A DNA stretch of 35,200 nt from Planctomycetia bacterium (GTDB lineage Bacteria > Planctomycetota > Planctomycetia > Pirellulales > JALHLM01): NCBI GenBank assembly GCA_034440135.1, contig JAWXBP010000502.1, forward strand, positions 1 through 35,200. Reading direction: 5' to 3'. Positions 23,846-31,958 of this stretch are shown here, piece by piece. The notes beneath the pieces are model-generated. The model saw nothing but the letters and a program-made list of their open reading frames with translations. It ran no database searches and had not been told where the DNA came from. The position numbers and the translations under genes were made by a program. Numbering within the stretch: the stretch's first letter is position 1; every line of letters starts with the position of its first letter.

Positions 23846-25237
23846 ATGGCTATGGGCCGATTGCGAGCCACGGTCGCCGTCCTGATCGCTTTCCTTGGCG
23901 TGTCATGCGCTGGGTGCGCGACTTTGTTTTCGTCGGACGATGGCAAAGCATCGCTCGAGCCGCAGGCCAAGGATGTCGCAGCCAGCCGAGACCAGGAATC
24001 AGCGGTGAAACCCGCGTTGGGCGCAGCTCAGCCGCCTTTGATGGCAACGGGCGCTTTGCCGGCGCAGTCCCAGGCGCCGCCTCCATCGCCGGAGCAATTC
24101 GTCGGGCAGTTGCCAGGCCTCGACCCAGCCACGCAGGCGCGATTGCTCGCCGATCTTAAGCAAACTGATCCGGCCCATTGGCCGCAGTTGCTGCAAGCGT
24201 TTCGAGTCGCTGCCGGTCGCGGCGCGAACCCGCGTCCTACGGGTGAACTGCCCCCACAATCGACGGTCGATGGTTCTCCCGCGATGGCGGCAACCGCTGA
24301 CGTCTCCTCAAAACTGCGCGAGCATCCCTATCATCCGTCCGAGCGCCCCGCGGCGCCGACAACACCGCCCACGTCGACTTTGCCTGGTGAGCCTCCGACC
24401 GGGGGACTTGCCCAGGCGTTCGCGGCGAATCGCGATCCCCGAGCAGCCTTGGCGACATTGAACGATCCGCTCGACGGCGACACTTCCGCCGTACGTCAAG
24501 TCAGCTATGAAAGCTCCGCTTCGAGCAATGCCCAGAGCGCCGAACAAGCAATCAGCGCCGCGATTCGCGAGTTGGAGGCCTCGGGCGATCATGCCGTGGC
24601 AGGTTCCCAGGAAGCGGCGCGCCGGCAAATCGAACTGCGACTGCTGTATCTGGCCGCCGGACGGCGCGACGATTCACTGAAACCGATTCCCGGCCTGACC
24701 TCCGCCGAGCAGGAGTTTTGGTCGTCGCAACTGTACGCGTTGTCGGCCTGGCTCGACGCCGAAAAAACGCCCGCCGCCGATCGCCGCGCGAATGAGGCGC
24801 TCGCGCATCTGGATCGCGCGCGGGGCAAACTGGCGGAGATCGGCACGCTGCAAGTTCGCAGTCCGGAATTCTGCACCCGCGTCGACGGTTTTGGCGCGTT
24901 CACGAAGTTCAAGGAGAACGTGTTCAAACCGTCGCAAGAAGTGGTGCTGTACGTCGAGTTGGAGAATTTCCACTGCGACTCGACCGACGGCGGCTATCGC
25001 ACGGCCCTTAGTAGCCGGTATCGCATTCTCGACAGCCAAGGTCGGCAGGTCACCGAGTATGAGTTCCCGGCCATCGAGGAAGTTTGTCAGAACCGTCGCC
25101 GGGACTACTACATCTCCTTCCGCGTGACGATGCCAGGGCGCGTGTACGACGGCCGCCACACGCTACAATTGACCGTCGAGGACACGCTCGGCAAAAAGGT
25201 CGGGCAGACCTCGATCGAATTCGCGATCAAAGAGTAA
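23846..25237 (+). CDS. Lipoprotein with conserved C-terminal beta domain, function unknown
   Basis: Encodes 463 residues from ATG 23846 (ATG 23852 is equally possible). The N-terminus MAMGRLRATVAVLIAFLGVS followed by CAGC is a lipoprotein-type signal, with lipidation at C21 or C24. Residues about 30-220 are low-complexity, rich in Ala, Pro, Gln and Ser, and probably unstructured. A helical segment (about 225-330) includes AISAAIRELEASGDHAVAGSQ and LYALSAWLDAEK. The C-terminal 120 residues form a probable beta-sandwich (EVVLYVELENFHC, YRTALSSRYRILDSQGRQV, GRHTLQLTVEDTLGKKVGQTS). This layout recurs in planctomycete lipoproteins but I know no assigned function. The oxidase gene starts 13 bases after its stop. 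Confidence 0.7.
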   Translation: MAMGRLRATVAVLIAFLGVSCAGCATLFSSDDGKASLEPQAKDVAASRDQESAVKPALGAAQPPLMATGALPAQSQAPPPSPEQFVGQLPGLDPATQARLLADLKQTDPAHWPQLLQAFRVAAGRGANPRPTGELPPQSTVDGSPAMAATADVSSKLREHPYHPSERPAAPTTPPTSTLPGEPPTGGLAQAFAANRDPRAALATLNDPLDGDTSAVRQVSYESSASSNAQSAEQAISAAIRELEASGDHAVAGSQEAARRQIELRLLYLAAGRRDDSLKPIPGLTSAEQEFWSSQLYALSAWLDAEKTPAADRRANEALAHLDRARGKLAEIGTLQVRSPEFCTRVDGFGAFTKFKENVFKPSQEVVLYVELENFHCDSTDGGYRTALSSRYRILDSQGRQVTEYEFPAIEEVCQNRRRDYYISFRVTMPGRVYDGRHTLQLTVEDTLGKKVGQTSIEFAIKE

Positions 25238-25250
25238 GCCGGCCGACGCG

Positions 25251-26420
25251 ATGCCCACCGAGCGCTATGACCTGATTGTCGCCGGCACGGGCGCCGTGGG
25301 GAGTGCCGCCCTGTGGCAGGCCGCCCAGCGCGGACTGCGCGTCCTTGGCATCGATCGCTTCCCGCCGGGGCATGATCGCGGCAGTTCGCACGGCCGCACG
25401 CGGATCATTCGCCACGCGTACTTTGAGCACCCGGACTACGTGCCGCTCCTGTTGCGCGCCTATGAACTCTGGGCCGAGTTGGAAAACGCCCGCGGCGAGC
25501 AACTCTTACGGCAGACGGGCCTGCTGCAAGTCGGCCCGGCCGATGGCTTTGTCGTCAACGGCGTCGTCGAAAGCGCCCGGCGCCACGGCCTGCACGTGGA
25601 AGCCCTTTCCGCCGACGACTGCCAGCAACGCTTTCCGGCCTTTCGCATTCCGCCCGATCACGTCGCCGTCTTCGAGCCCAAGGCCGGCTTCCTCCACGTC
25701 GAACGCTGCGTGATCGCCCAAGCGGAGGAAGCTCAACGGCTAGGGGCCGTTCTACGCCTGAACGAGACGGTGCAAAGTTGGCAGCAGCGTGGCGATCACG
25801 TTATCATTCAGACCGACCAGCAGGAATACAGCGCCGCGCGGCTAATCATTTCGGCCGGCGCTTGGGCCGGGCAATTGCTCGCGGAACTTGACATCCCGCT
25901 GACGGTGCGGCGCAAACCGGTCTATTGGTTCGAGCCGCGTGATGAGCGTTACGACGCGGACCAAGAGTGCCCGGCGTATCTGTTCGAAACACTTGCGGGC
26001 GTATTCTACGGTTTCCCGCGCATCGACGAGCACGGCGTGAAAGTTGCCGAACACTCCGGCGGCGAAGCAGTCGCCGATCCTCTGACCGTCGATCGCTACG
26101 ATCGCGCCTCCGACCGGGAACCGTTACTTCGATTCACCGCCGCGCACCTGCCGGGCGTCACCGACCGCGTGCTCGGACACAGCGTCTGCCTGTACACGAT
26201 GTCGCCAGATGAGCATTTCATCGTCGACTGTCATCCCGATTTCCCCGCGGTGGCCTTCGCCGCCGGCCTCTCCGGCCACGGCTTCAAATTCGCCCCGGTT
26301 CTGGGACAAGCCTTGGTCGAACTGGCAGTTAACGGCCGGACGGATTTGCCAGTGGAATTCCTGTCGCTGGGACGCGACGGTTTGTCCCGCCCAAGTGAAC
26401 CGTCCCGGCGGGACTCATGA
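25251..26420 (+). CDS. solA: FAD-dependent N-methyl amino acid oxidase (SolA / monomeric sarcosine oxidase type)
   Basis: Encodes 389 residues, the family's usual size. The N-terminal FAD-binding motif is GTGAVGSAA (12-20), followed by IDRF and the GSSHGRTRIIR segment near 44-54 characteristic of this family. Near the C-terminus CLYTMSPDEHFIVD places C313 where monomeric sarcosine oxidase and N-methyltryptophan oxidase bind FAD covalently, and GLSGHGFKFAPVLG completes the flavin site. The enzyme oxidises the N-methyl group of small amino acids, releasing formaldehyde and hydrogen peroxide. The exact substrate (sarcosine, N-methyltryptophan or another secondary amino acid) cannot be read from sequence. 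Only 13 bases separate it from the lipoprotein gene. Confidence 0.85.
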   Translation: MPTERYDLIVAGTGAVGSAALWQAAQRGLRVLGIDRFPPGHDRGSSHGRTRIIRHAYFEHPDYVPLLLRAYELWAELENARGEQLLRQTGLLQVGPADGFVVNGVVESARRHGLHVEALSADDCQQRFPAFRIPPDHVAVFEPKAGFLHVERCVIAQAEEAQRLGAVLRLNETVQSWQQRGDHVIIQTDQQEYSAARLIISAGAWAGQLLAELDIPLTVRRKPVYWFEPRDERYDADQECPAYLFETLAGVFYGFPRIDEHGVKVAEHSGGEAVADPLTVDRYDRASDREPLLRFTAAHLPGVTDRVLGHSVCLYTMSPDEHFIVDCHPDFPAVAFAAGLSGHGFKFAPVLGQALVELAVNGRTDLPVEFLSLGRDGLSRPSEPSRRDS

Positions 26421-26436
26421 ACCGGTTTTTCCACCC

Positions 26437-26465
26437 TTGTCGCCCGTCGGTCTAGCCGCTACATT
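26437..26465 (+). promoter_or_regulatory. Promoter of the rplM-rpsI operon
   Basis: TTGTCG (26437-26442), 17 bases and TACATT (26460-26465) make a good promoter just after the oxidase stop codon. The leader of about 100 bases upstream of rplM could carry autoregulatory structure, but no known L13 leader fold is evident. Confidence 0.55.
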
Positions 26466-26572
26466 GCTGGTTTCCCTTGGGCCGATTCCCGGTCGAACGG
26501 GGGGCCGTTGCCTGTCGGATAATGGTTTGTCTGACACGGGCGGCGATTTCCGCTTTGAAGGATGGGATTGAG

Positions 26573-27016
26573 ATGCTTTCGCAGAAGTCGTACGTCGCCA
26601 AGCCGGGTGAAGTCGAGCAGAAATGGCTGCTCGTCGACGCCAAGGACAAAATCGTCGGTCGCCTGGCCTCCGACATCGCCGTGATCCTGATGGGCAAGCA
26701 CCGCCCAACCTATACGCCGCACACCGATACCGGCGACTTCGTCGTGGTCACCAACGCGGAACGCGTGGTGTTCACCGGCAAGAAGTGGGACCAGAAGCGC
26801 TACACCTGGTACACCGGCTACACGCGGCAGAAGAGCGAGTCGGCCGCCGAGCGGCTCGCCAAGCAGCCGGAGACGATTCTCCGCGAGGCGGTCCGCCGGA
26901 TGCTGCCGAAGAACAAGCTCGCCACGAAGATGTTGGACAAGCTCAAGGTCTATAAGGGTCCTGAGCATCCGCATCAGGCCCAGAATCCCCAGCCCGTCGA
27001 GTTGGCGGTCAGCTAA
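26573..27016 (+). CDS. rplM: 50S ribosomal protein L13
   Basis: Encodes 147 residues, standard for bacterial L13, a large-subunit protein needed early in assembly. Characteristic sequence includes WLLVDAKDKIVGRLASDIAVILMGKHRPTY order near residues 18-45, the DTGDFVVVTNAERVVFTGKK block near 50-70, YTWYTGYTR, and ILREAVRRMLPKNKLATKML near 102-120, ending in KVYKGPEHPHQAQ. ATG 26573 leaves the usual short N-terminal tail; AAGGA lies upstream. rpsI follows after 54 bases, the conserved bacterial pair. Confidence 0.95.
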   Translation: MLSQKSYVAKPGEVEQKWLLVDAKDKIVGRLASDIAVILMGKHRPTYTPHTDTGDFVVVTNAERVVFTGKKWDQKRYTWYTGYTRQKSESAAERLAKQPETILREAVRRMLPKNKLATKMLDKLKVYKGPEHPHQAQNPQPVELAVS

Positions 27017-27070
27017 GGGTCGATTTCCCGTCTCAAATCATTTACGCATCGCTTAGAGGATCGTCCGTCG

Positions 27071-27469
27071 ATGGCCAACGCCACTGCAGATTCGCTCGGA
27101 ACTGGACGCCGTAAGACCTCAGTCGCCCGCGTGCGCATTCGCCCGGGTTCCGGCAAGATCACGATCAACAAACGGCCGCTCGACGATTTCTTCCACAACG
27201 TGAAGGATCGGGCTGCGGTGCTGGCCCCGCTGGAAACCACGGGCCAGGTAGAGACGGTCGATGTGATCATCGACGTCAAAGGCGGCGGCATGACCGGTCA
27301 ATCGGGCGCCTGCAAGCTCGGCATCGCCCGGGCCCTGAAGGGCCATAGCAGCGAGATGGAAGCCGCGCTCCGCCAGGCGAGCATGCTGACTCGCGACGGC
27401 CGCATGAAAGAACGCAAGAAGTACGGCCTCCGCGGCGCCCGCCGTGGCACGCAGTTCTCGAAGCGTTAA
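27071..27469 (+). CDS. rpsI: 30S ribosomal protein S9
   Basis: Encodes 132 residues, the normal S9 length. Diagnostic features are GTGRRKTSVARVRIRPGSGKITIN near the N-terminus, DVIIDVKGGGMTGQSGACKLGIARAL in the middle (about 65-90), LTRDGRMKERKKYGLRGARRG near the C-terminus and the terminal FSKR, whose basic tail contacts P-site tRNA. GAGGATC lies before ATG 27071. It follows rplM in the usual order and ends before a strong terminator. Confidence 0.96.
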   Translation: MANATADSLGTGRRKTSVARVRIRPGSGKITINKRPLDDFFHNVKDRAAVLAPLETTGQVETVDVIIDVKGGGMTGQSGACKLGIARALKGHSSEMEAALRQASMLTRDGRMKERKKYGLRGARRGTQFSKR

Positions 27470-27500
27470 ACTTTCAGTCGCAGCTCCCATACGATTAACG

Positions 27501-27532
27501 ACCCCCGCGCGGCAATCGCCCGGGGGTCTTTT
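27501..27532 (+). terminator. Rho-independent terminator of rplM-rpsI
   Basis: ACCCCCG (27501-27507) pairs with CGGGGGT (27521-27527) across a 13-base loop and is followed by CTTTTC. It is 31 bases after the rpsI stop. Confidence 0.85.
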
Positions 27533-27537
27533 CGTTG

Positions 27538-27599
27538 GCATAGTCGCCTTTCGCGGTGCGAAAGGCGCCTGTGGAGCGTGAACCCAAAATTGGGGTTCA
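27538..27599. repeat. Second copy of the GCATAGTCGCCTTTCGC element plus a small hairpin
   Basis: GCATAGTCGCCTTTCGC (27538-27554) matches the first 17 bases of the 60-bp palindrome at 3818. Here it forms a shorter hairpin, CGCCTTTCGC/GCGAAAGGCG with loop GGT (27545-27567). A separate TGAACCC/GGGTTCA hairpin (27579-27599) follows, 8 bases from the convergent desaturase stop. Confidence 0.8.
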
Positions 27600-27607
27600 A
27601 CGAAACA

Positions 27608-28558
27608 CTATCCCGACGCGCGACTTCGCGCACGTCGTGCGCGAGGCGGCACGACGTCCCAGGCCAGGCCGACGCATTTGAGGGCCAGGATCATCAGGTA
27701 GGTCGTGTCAAGCTCCCACCAGCGGTGCTGCACGGTCGCGCTCGCGGGATCCCAATGGTGGTTGTTGTGCCAACCTTCGCCATTCGCCAGCAGGGCCACG
27801 AGCCAGTTGTTGCGGCTGTTCTCGTCCGTGTCGTGCGTGCGATACCCGTAGAGATGCGTCAACGAGTTGACGCTCCAGGTAATGTGCCAAACGGCAACAG
27901 TCCGCAGCAGCACGCCCCAGATGACCAGGCTGGCGCCCCATTGGCTCGAAGCCGCCCAGGAATCGCCCATCGCCAGCCCCAAGCACAAGCCGCAAAGGTA
28001 GTAGGCAAGTGCCTGCGTTAGATAAATCCACATGACCCAGAGCGGCCGCTTCTCGAGCGCCATGAAGAACGGATCGCTCAGTACGTCTTGGGCGTATTTG
28101 TGATACACGCCGATGCTGTGATTCGTCGGATTGCGTCGAAACAGCCAGCCGATGTGCGACCAGCCGACGCTATCGAACGGCGAATGCGGATCTTCCATTT
28201 CGTCGGAATGGCGATGGTGCATCCGGTGCGTCGCGACCCAGCGCCCAGGCGTGTCTTGCATCGAGCAAAGCGCGATGACCGACAACACGCGCTCGAAAAA
28301 CGGGTAGGTGCGAAAGCTCCGATGGGACAACAGTCGGTGATACCCGATATTGATGCCGAAGCAGCCGAAAAAGTGGACGCCCACGAACATCACCGCCACG
28401 CCCGTCCAAGAAAAAAACCAGGGCACTGTCGCCAACAAAGCCAGCGCATGAATAGCGACAATCGGCAGGAAATAGGGCCAAAACAGCGGGAGCTTCAGGA
28501 GCGAAGGGTTCTGCGGACGGGAAAAATCGACCGTTGCCGCCGTGATTGCTTCCTGCAT
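27608..28558 (-). CDS. Membrane fatty acid desaturase (acyl-CoA/acyl-lipid delta-9 type)
   Basis: Encodes 316 residues. The three histidine clusters that hold the di-iron centre are present in order: HRLLSH (HX4H, near residue 70), HRMHH (HXXHH, near 107) and HNNHH (HXXHH, near 263), along with the NSLTHLYGYR segment. Hydrophobic stretches near residues 25-50 and 175-210 are the membrane spans. Such enzymes insert a cis double bond into membrane acyl chains, usually at carbon 9, using electrons from a ferredoxin or cytochrome b5-type donor, to adjust membrane fluidity. ATG 28558 is chosen over a TTG at 28570; GGTGAG lies just upstream. The gene is convergent with rpsI. Confidence 0.9.
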   Translation of the reverse strand: MQEAITAATVDFSRPQNPSLLKLPLFWPYFLPIVAIHALALLATVPWFFSWTGVAVMFVGVHFFGCFGINIGYHRLLSHRSFRTYPFFERVLSVIALCSMQDTPGRWVATHRMHHRHSDEMEDPHSPFDSVGWSHIGWLFRRNPTNHSIGVYHKYAQDVLSDPFFMALEKRPLWVMWIYLTQALAYYLCGLCLGLAMGDSWAASSQWGASLVIWGVLLRTVAVWHITWSVNSLTHLYGYRTHDTDENSRNNWLVALLANGEGWHNNHHWDPASATVQHRWWELDTTYLMILALKCVGLAWDVVPPRARRARSRASG

Positions 28559-28783
28559 CACACTCACCAATCTGAGTCAGAAGTTTCCGCTGCGAACTCC
28601 GCTCGCATCTGCTAGCATCGCTAGCGCCGGACAGCACGAGATGTTTGAAGTCTATAGAGTTCTCGCAATTCGCGATACAGCTGCTTGGTTGCATATTGCG
28701 GCCGGAGCGCCGAATACCACGCCGACAACCAGATCGATGTCAGTGATGTTGAGCGTTCGCCGTCCAATCCGCCGCGAAACGAA

Positions 28784-29218
28784 TCAGCGCTGCAGGCCAA
28801 TGAGCGCGGCGCCGAACCCAATGCAGCAGATGCCCAGCCACGCGATCGGCGCGGGGCGTTCGTTCAGAAATAGTGTCGCGAACACTGCAACGAGTACCAC
28901 GCTTAGTTTGTCGATCGGCGCCACTTGCGACACCGCGCCGGCCTTAAGCGCTCGAAAGTAGCAAAACCAAGACGCGCCGGTCGCCAATCCCGACAGGATG
29001 AGGAACAGGCCCGCACTGGGAGGCAGCGTCAGCGGACTGCGCCACTTTCCCAGACCCCACACCAGAAAAGCCAACACGGCGAAGATCACGGCAGTGCGGA
29101 TCAGTGTGGCGTAGTCGGCGTCGACTTCCTCCAAGCCTACCTTTGCAAAAATAGCCGTCAGCGCGGCAAATACTGCGGACAACAGCGCCCAAAAAAGCCA
29201 GTGGTCGGTGATTGACAT
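28784..29218 (-). CDS. Half-size EamA/DMT-superfamily membrane transporter
   Basis: Encodes 144 residues with five hydrophobic segments (about 7-26, 38-56, 66-86, 96-114 and 121-140), the length of a single EamA repeat. Motifs such as WALLSAVFAALTAIFAKVGLEEV, FYFRALKAGAVSQVAPIDKLSVVLVAVFA (shape only) and LNERPAPIAWLGICCIGFGAALI match the one-domain EamA proteins. These form dimers equivalent to the usual ten-helix transporters; the substrate is unknown. It lies 225 bases upstream of the desaturase on the same strand, in a gap without a clear ORF. A TATAGT box is present upstream. Confidence 0.85.
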   Translation of the reverse strand: MSITDHWLFWALLSAVFAALTAIFAKVGLEEVDADYATLIRTAVIFAVLAFLVWGLGKWRSPLTLPPSAGLFLILSGLATGASWFCYFRALKAGAVSQVAPIDKLSVVLVAVFATLFLNERPAPIAWLGICCIGFGAALIGLQR

Positions 29219-29338
29219 AGTGATCGGCCCGCCAAAACTGCGGGAGTGGACGCCGGACGTGCGACGGACGCTGTTTGGCGGGGATCGCCCCGCGCCAATA
29301 CCAGACGGTCAGCAAAGGGCCGCAGAAGGACGACGCTA

Positions 29339-29344
29339 ACTATA
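29339..29344 (-). promoter_or_regulatory. Minus-strand -10 candidate upstream of the EamA gene
   Basis: On the minus strand TATAGT occupies 29344-29339, with TTTCGC about 15 bases upstream. It would give a leader of about 115 bases for the EamA gene. The spacer is short, so this is a weak call. Confidence 0.35.
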
Positions 29345-29386
29345 GCATCGTAACCGGTCGCGAAAGAACGTTGACCGTAATTCCAG

Positions 29387-29656
29387 GTGCACTCACGGGA
29401 CCGCAATCCAATGACGGCTGGCGGAGCGGTACGGATGATTGCCAATAGGCTGAACGGAGAGGACAGGATTCGAACAAGTACGAAAAACACGGCGAAAATG
29501 TGGGTTTCCCATGAACGCGGCGCAGAATCCGGCGCAGTTGACTCGCGAATTGACGATTTGGACCTTCGATTGGCGGCCATCATTGACGCATGGCAGACAT
29601 TGCCCGAGGCCGTGCGAGATCAAATCCTCGCCCTAGTTCGCGACGTGGCCACCTAG
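29387..29656 (+). pseudogene. Short ORF with recombinase-associated C-terminal tail, probably a remnant
   Basis: The 89-codon frame reads through an antisense tRNA-end-like sequence (giving GEDRIRTSTKN) and ends DLRLAAIIDAWQTLPEAVRDQILALV. From memory, tails of this type (acidic run, then x-I-x-A-W-x-T-L-P-E-A-x-R-x-x-I-L-A-x-V) recur in planctomycete ORFs near site-specific recombinases. No recombinase catalytic residues are present, so at most this is a tail left from an integration module. A related but shorter tail (LLEAVRGRIVDLVQ) precedes the second repeat at about 31570. Apart from this ORF and the repeat at 29606, the 829-base gap from 29219 to 30047 shows no gene I can support. Confidence 0.4.
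29456..29475 (-). other. tRNA 3'-end-like fragment (candidate attachment-site relic)
   Basis: GGAGAGGACAGGATTCGAAC on the plus strand is the reverse complement of a T-loop followed by an acceptor-stem 3' half (TTCGAATCCTGTCCTCTCC). The T-stem pairs only partly and no D-arm, anticodon arm or 5' acceptor half is found at higher coordinates, so there is no complete tRNA gene. Integrases often target and duplicate exactly this part of a tRNA. Confidence 0.45.
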
Positions 29657-29880
29657 CGTCGGAGTAAGCGGTGCCGGAGTAAGCCCCCTGGCGTGGCGTA
29701 GGGCGGCCGGAGAGGCTCTCCAGCGGGCGATACGCACAACTGTAGAGACTTCGACGGCCGACATCCCGACGCCGCCAGCCGGCCCACCCCGGGGGGTACG
29801 CGCCCCCAAATCAAGTCGGTGCCATTCGTATGGGCGTATCAGAGGTTTTTCAATTTTTGCGGTATAGGTACTTCGCCGCC
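29606..29880 (+). repeat. Direct repeat, copy A, upstream of the toxin-like gene
   Basis: This segment aligns by eye with 31571-31850. Shared anchors in order are GAGGC-GTGCG, CTAGTTC, GTCGGAGT, AGGGCGGCCGG, GGCCCACCCCGGGGG and CCCAAATC, with variable sequence between them. It contains GGCCGG/CCGGCC pairing possibilities and a long T-rich end (29851-29866). Boundaries are approximate. Confidence 0.65.
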
Positions 29881-30047
29881 GCCGGCTCACCCAACAGAGA
29901 TCTTCGATTAAATGCCCTTGTGGCTGTCACAACTCGCAATATGACGCGAATAAAGTACCAGACGCGGCTAGTGAGCCTGCTCCAACGGTAACCTAGTCAT
30001 TCGGTTTTCATCCCCCAGTAATCCCCTTCGCGGCCGGAGTCCACGCC

Positions 30048-31490
30048 ATGTCCCACACGGAAACGTACCATCGGACGTTCTTGCCGGACGGACCGTTCGA
30101 GAGCTTCGAGTCAGCGCACGGAAGAAAAGAAAAGAAGGTCCAGTGGCCGGACTTTGGTCCCCAGCAGCCGAGTCAGTTTCCCAATTTTCCGCAGAATCAA
30201 GTCACACCTCCCAAAACTCCGGCTGGATACCAGCCAATTAAGCCCTTTCCGGCCCAAAATCCTCAACCGGCGGTGAATCCGTACCCGGCACCTACCGGAA
30301 AGCCTTACTTGCGCACACAAGGACGATTTCGGATCATCCAGACGGATGGCGCAGGTTCATACAACGAAATCTGGGTCGTCGAAAAAGAGGATCAGAAATT
30401 CAATACCGTGGCCACCCCCTGGGAACAAGTCAACAGCAAACTGCTGCCGGGAGGACATACATTCGATCCGGTCGTCAACAAAAACCTTACAGTCGTTGGT
30501 TACGTCGGCGCTGTGTACGACAACCACATTTACGTTCCCAGTAGCTCCAAAGAGATCATTGAGAAGTTCCCCGACTTGGATCAGAACGTAGAGACGTTTC
30601 CTGAGTCGCACTTCGTGGCAGCTTTTCAGCAGCCTGGCTTTCGACAATGGGGCACATGGGACCCAAAAGAGTTGTGGTTCGTGGCGACCGACCCCGATGG
30701 TCACATCACGGCCGCCGAACACTTGGGCGGAACCAGCAATGCCGAGTCGGTGGCGAATCCGGATATTCGTTTCCTATTGCGTGTCCTCCCCGCGCTCCTC
30801 GGGAAACTGGTGCTGGTGGTCGGCACCGTAGGTGGCAAGCGGTTGCTGACGCGACTCGCCCGCCGGCGCGGGATGAACGCCTCCACCACAGGTGGCTCAT
30901 CCGGCGGCAGACGAGGTGGTGGCATTCCCGGGGGTCCAGGCGCGATGGGAGGCAAGGCCGGCAAATTAACGGGAACTCCAGTTCATCATCCCAAGGTGAC
31001 GGGGAGCATCGGGTCCACCGATGCGGAAGCGATTGCTCGCGAAAGGGAAGCGATGATGCGTTATGCGGATTCAGGCAATGTAAAACACGTTTGGATGGAC
31101 GATGCCGCTCGTCCGAAATTCGGCGTAGCCGCGCATGGCGAGAAGTACCCCGACGTGACGGCTGAATTTAACAACGGAACCTGGGGGCTCGCCGAAGGCA
31201 AGGGAACGGATGTCACCAAGATGATCCAGCAGTTCGAGCGAGCAGGCCGAGTTCCAGAACTGACGGGAAAGATCGCCCGTCAAGAAGTTGTGGTGCAGCG
31301 GCTGAAGCCCCTTACTCATCCTGATGGTGGCACGTTTCAGATGGTAGGCCCCAATTTCGCCACTGGCAAGGAATATGGTTGGGCGTTGATGGACGTATCA
31401 TCGCTGCCGGCGAAGCCTTTGATCGTCAATGGCATTCCGATCAAGGTGATCGTTATGGGAATTCCTGAATCTCAAGGCCTGAGACCATAA
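30048..31490 (+). CDS. Candidate polymorphic-toxin-like protein with C-terminal PD-(D/E)XK-like domain
   Basis: Encodes 480 residues. An N-terminal Pro/Gln/Asn-rich linker (about 33-85) leads into a predicted beta-rich region (about 88-225), a hydrophobic segment (about 241-268, LLRVLPALLGKLVLVVGTVGG) with a basic flank, a Gly/Ser-rich hinge (about 281-310) and a C-terminal domain from about 320. In that domain YPDVTAEF (PD at 368-369), then WGLAEGKGTD (E383, K385), matches the spacing of the PD-(D/E)XK nuclease core. The multi-part layout with a glycine hinge before a small terminal domain is that of secreted toxins, but no signal peptide, RHS repeats or neighbouring immunity gene is visible. 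GGAG lies 8 bases before ATG 30048. It could instead be a non-toxic structural protein; the nuclease call rests on motifs only. Confidence 0.6.
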   Translation: MSHTETYHRTFLPDGPFESFESAHGRKEKKVQWPDFGPQQPSQFPNFPQNQVTPPKTPAGYQPIKPFPAQNPQPAVNPYPAPTGKPYLRTQGRFRIIQTDGAGSYNEIWVVEKEDQKFNTVATPWEQVNSKLLPGGHTFDPVVNKNLTVVGYVGAVYDNHIYVPSSSKEIIEKFPDLDQNVETFPESHFVAAFQQPGFRQWGTWDPKELWFVATDPDGHITAAEHLGGTSNAESVANPDIRFLLRVLPALLGKLVLVVGTVGGKRLLTRLARRRGMNASTTGGSSGGRRGGGIPGGPGAMGGKAGKLTGTPVHHPKVTGSIGSTDAEAIAREREAMMRYADSGNVKHVWMDDAARPKFGVAAHGEKYPDVTAEFNNGTWGLAEGKGTDVTKMIQQFERAGRVPELTGKIARQEVVVQRLKPLTHPDGGTFQMVGPNFATGKEYGWALMDVSSLPAKPLIVNGIPIKVIVMGIPESQGLRP

Positions 31491-31570
31491 CAGTCCTTCC
31501 AAGTCAATGTGCATATTTGCGAACCAGCCAACGCTACATGGGTGACGAAATCACGTTGCTTTTGCTGCTC

Positions 31571-31850
31571 GAGGCTGTGCGGGGTCGGATCGTCGATCTA
31601 GTTCAGAATGCGCCCACCCATCCGTCGGAGTGAGGGTGGCCTCTGTTGGCACCCAGCGTGACGCAGGGCGGCCGGGGGAGCAGACAGCGGCATTCGCGGT
31701 CCCACCGACTCGTCCGCCCTGTCAATCGACGACAGAGGCCACGCGACGGCCCACCCCGGGGGCAGGCCCCCCAAATCGTTATGCCCTTATTTGTATGTTC
31801 GGGTCGCCGAGTTTTTTGTTTTTTCGGAATTGCGACCAACCCAACGGCCA
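31571..31850 (+). repeat. Direct repeat, copy B, downstream of the toxin-like gene
   Basis: Second copy of the repeat at 29606, with the same anchors (GAGGC-GTGCG, CTAGTTC, GTCGGAGT, AGGGCGGCCGG, GGCCCACCCCGGGGG, CCCAAATC) and a T-rich end near 31812-31824. It is in the same orientation, so the pair brackets 30048-31490 as direct repeats. A 31-codon frame from 31539 runs into it. The rest of 31491-31958 shows no supported gene. Confidence 0.65.
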
Positions 31851-31881
31851 ATTGGCAGGGGCCTCCGATTCAGGCGATACT

Positions 31882-31909
31882 TTGCGTTCGCCTGCTAACG
31901 CGGTTAGGA
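31882..31909 (+). promoter_or_regulatory. Promoter of the HAF-repeat gene
   Basis: TTGCGT (31882-31887), 16 bases and TAGGAT (31904-31909) precede ATG 31959. The leader would be about 43 bases and contains an AAGGGGGCAGG ribosome site. Confidence 0.5.
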
Positions 31910-31958
31910 TCGCAGGCGGCTCTTTTGCAGAGACCCGTCGCGACTAAGGGGGCAGGCC

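Noticed and set aside
29456-29545. Complete tRNA gene on the minus strand
   Set aside because: Only the T-loop and acceptor half are present; D-arm, anticodon arm and 5' acceptor strand are missing.
31603-31851. Minus-strand frame of 82 codons in repeat B (and the 85-codon one in repeat A)
   Set aside because: The translations of the two repeats share only short Gly/Pro/Arg pieces created by the GC-rich anchors, which fits non-coding repeats better than genes.
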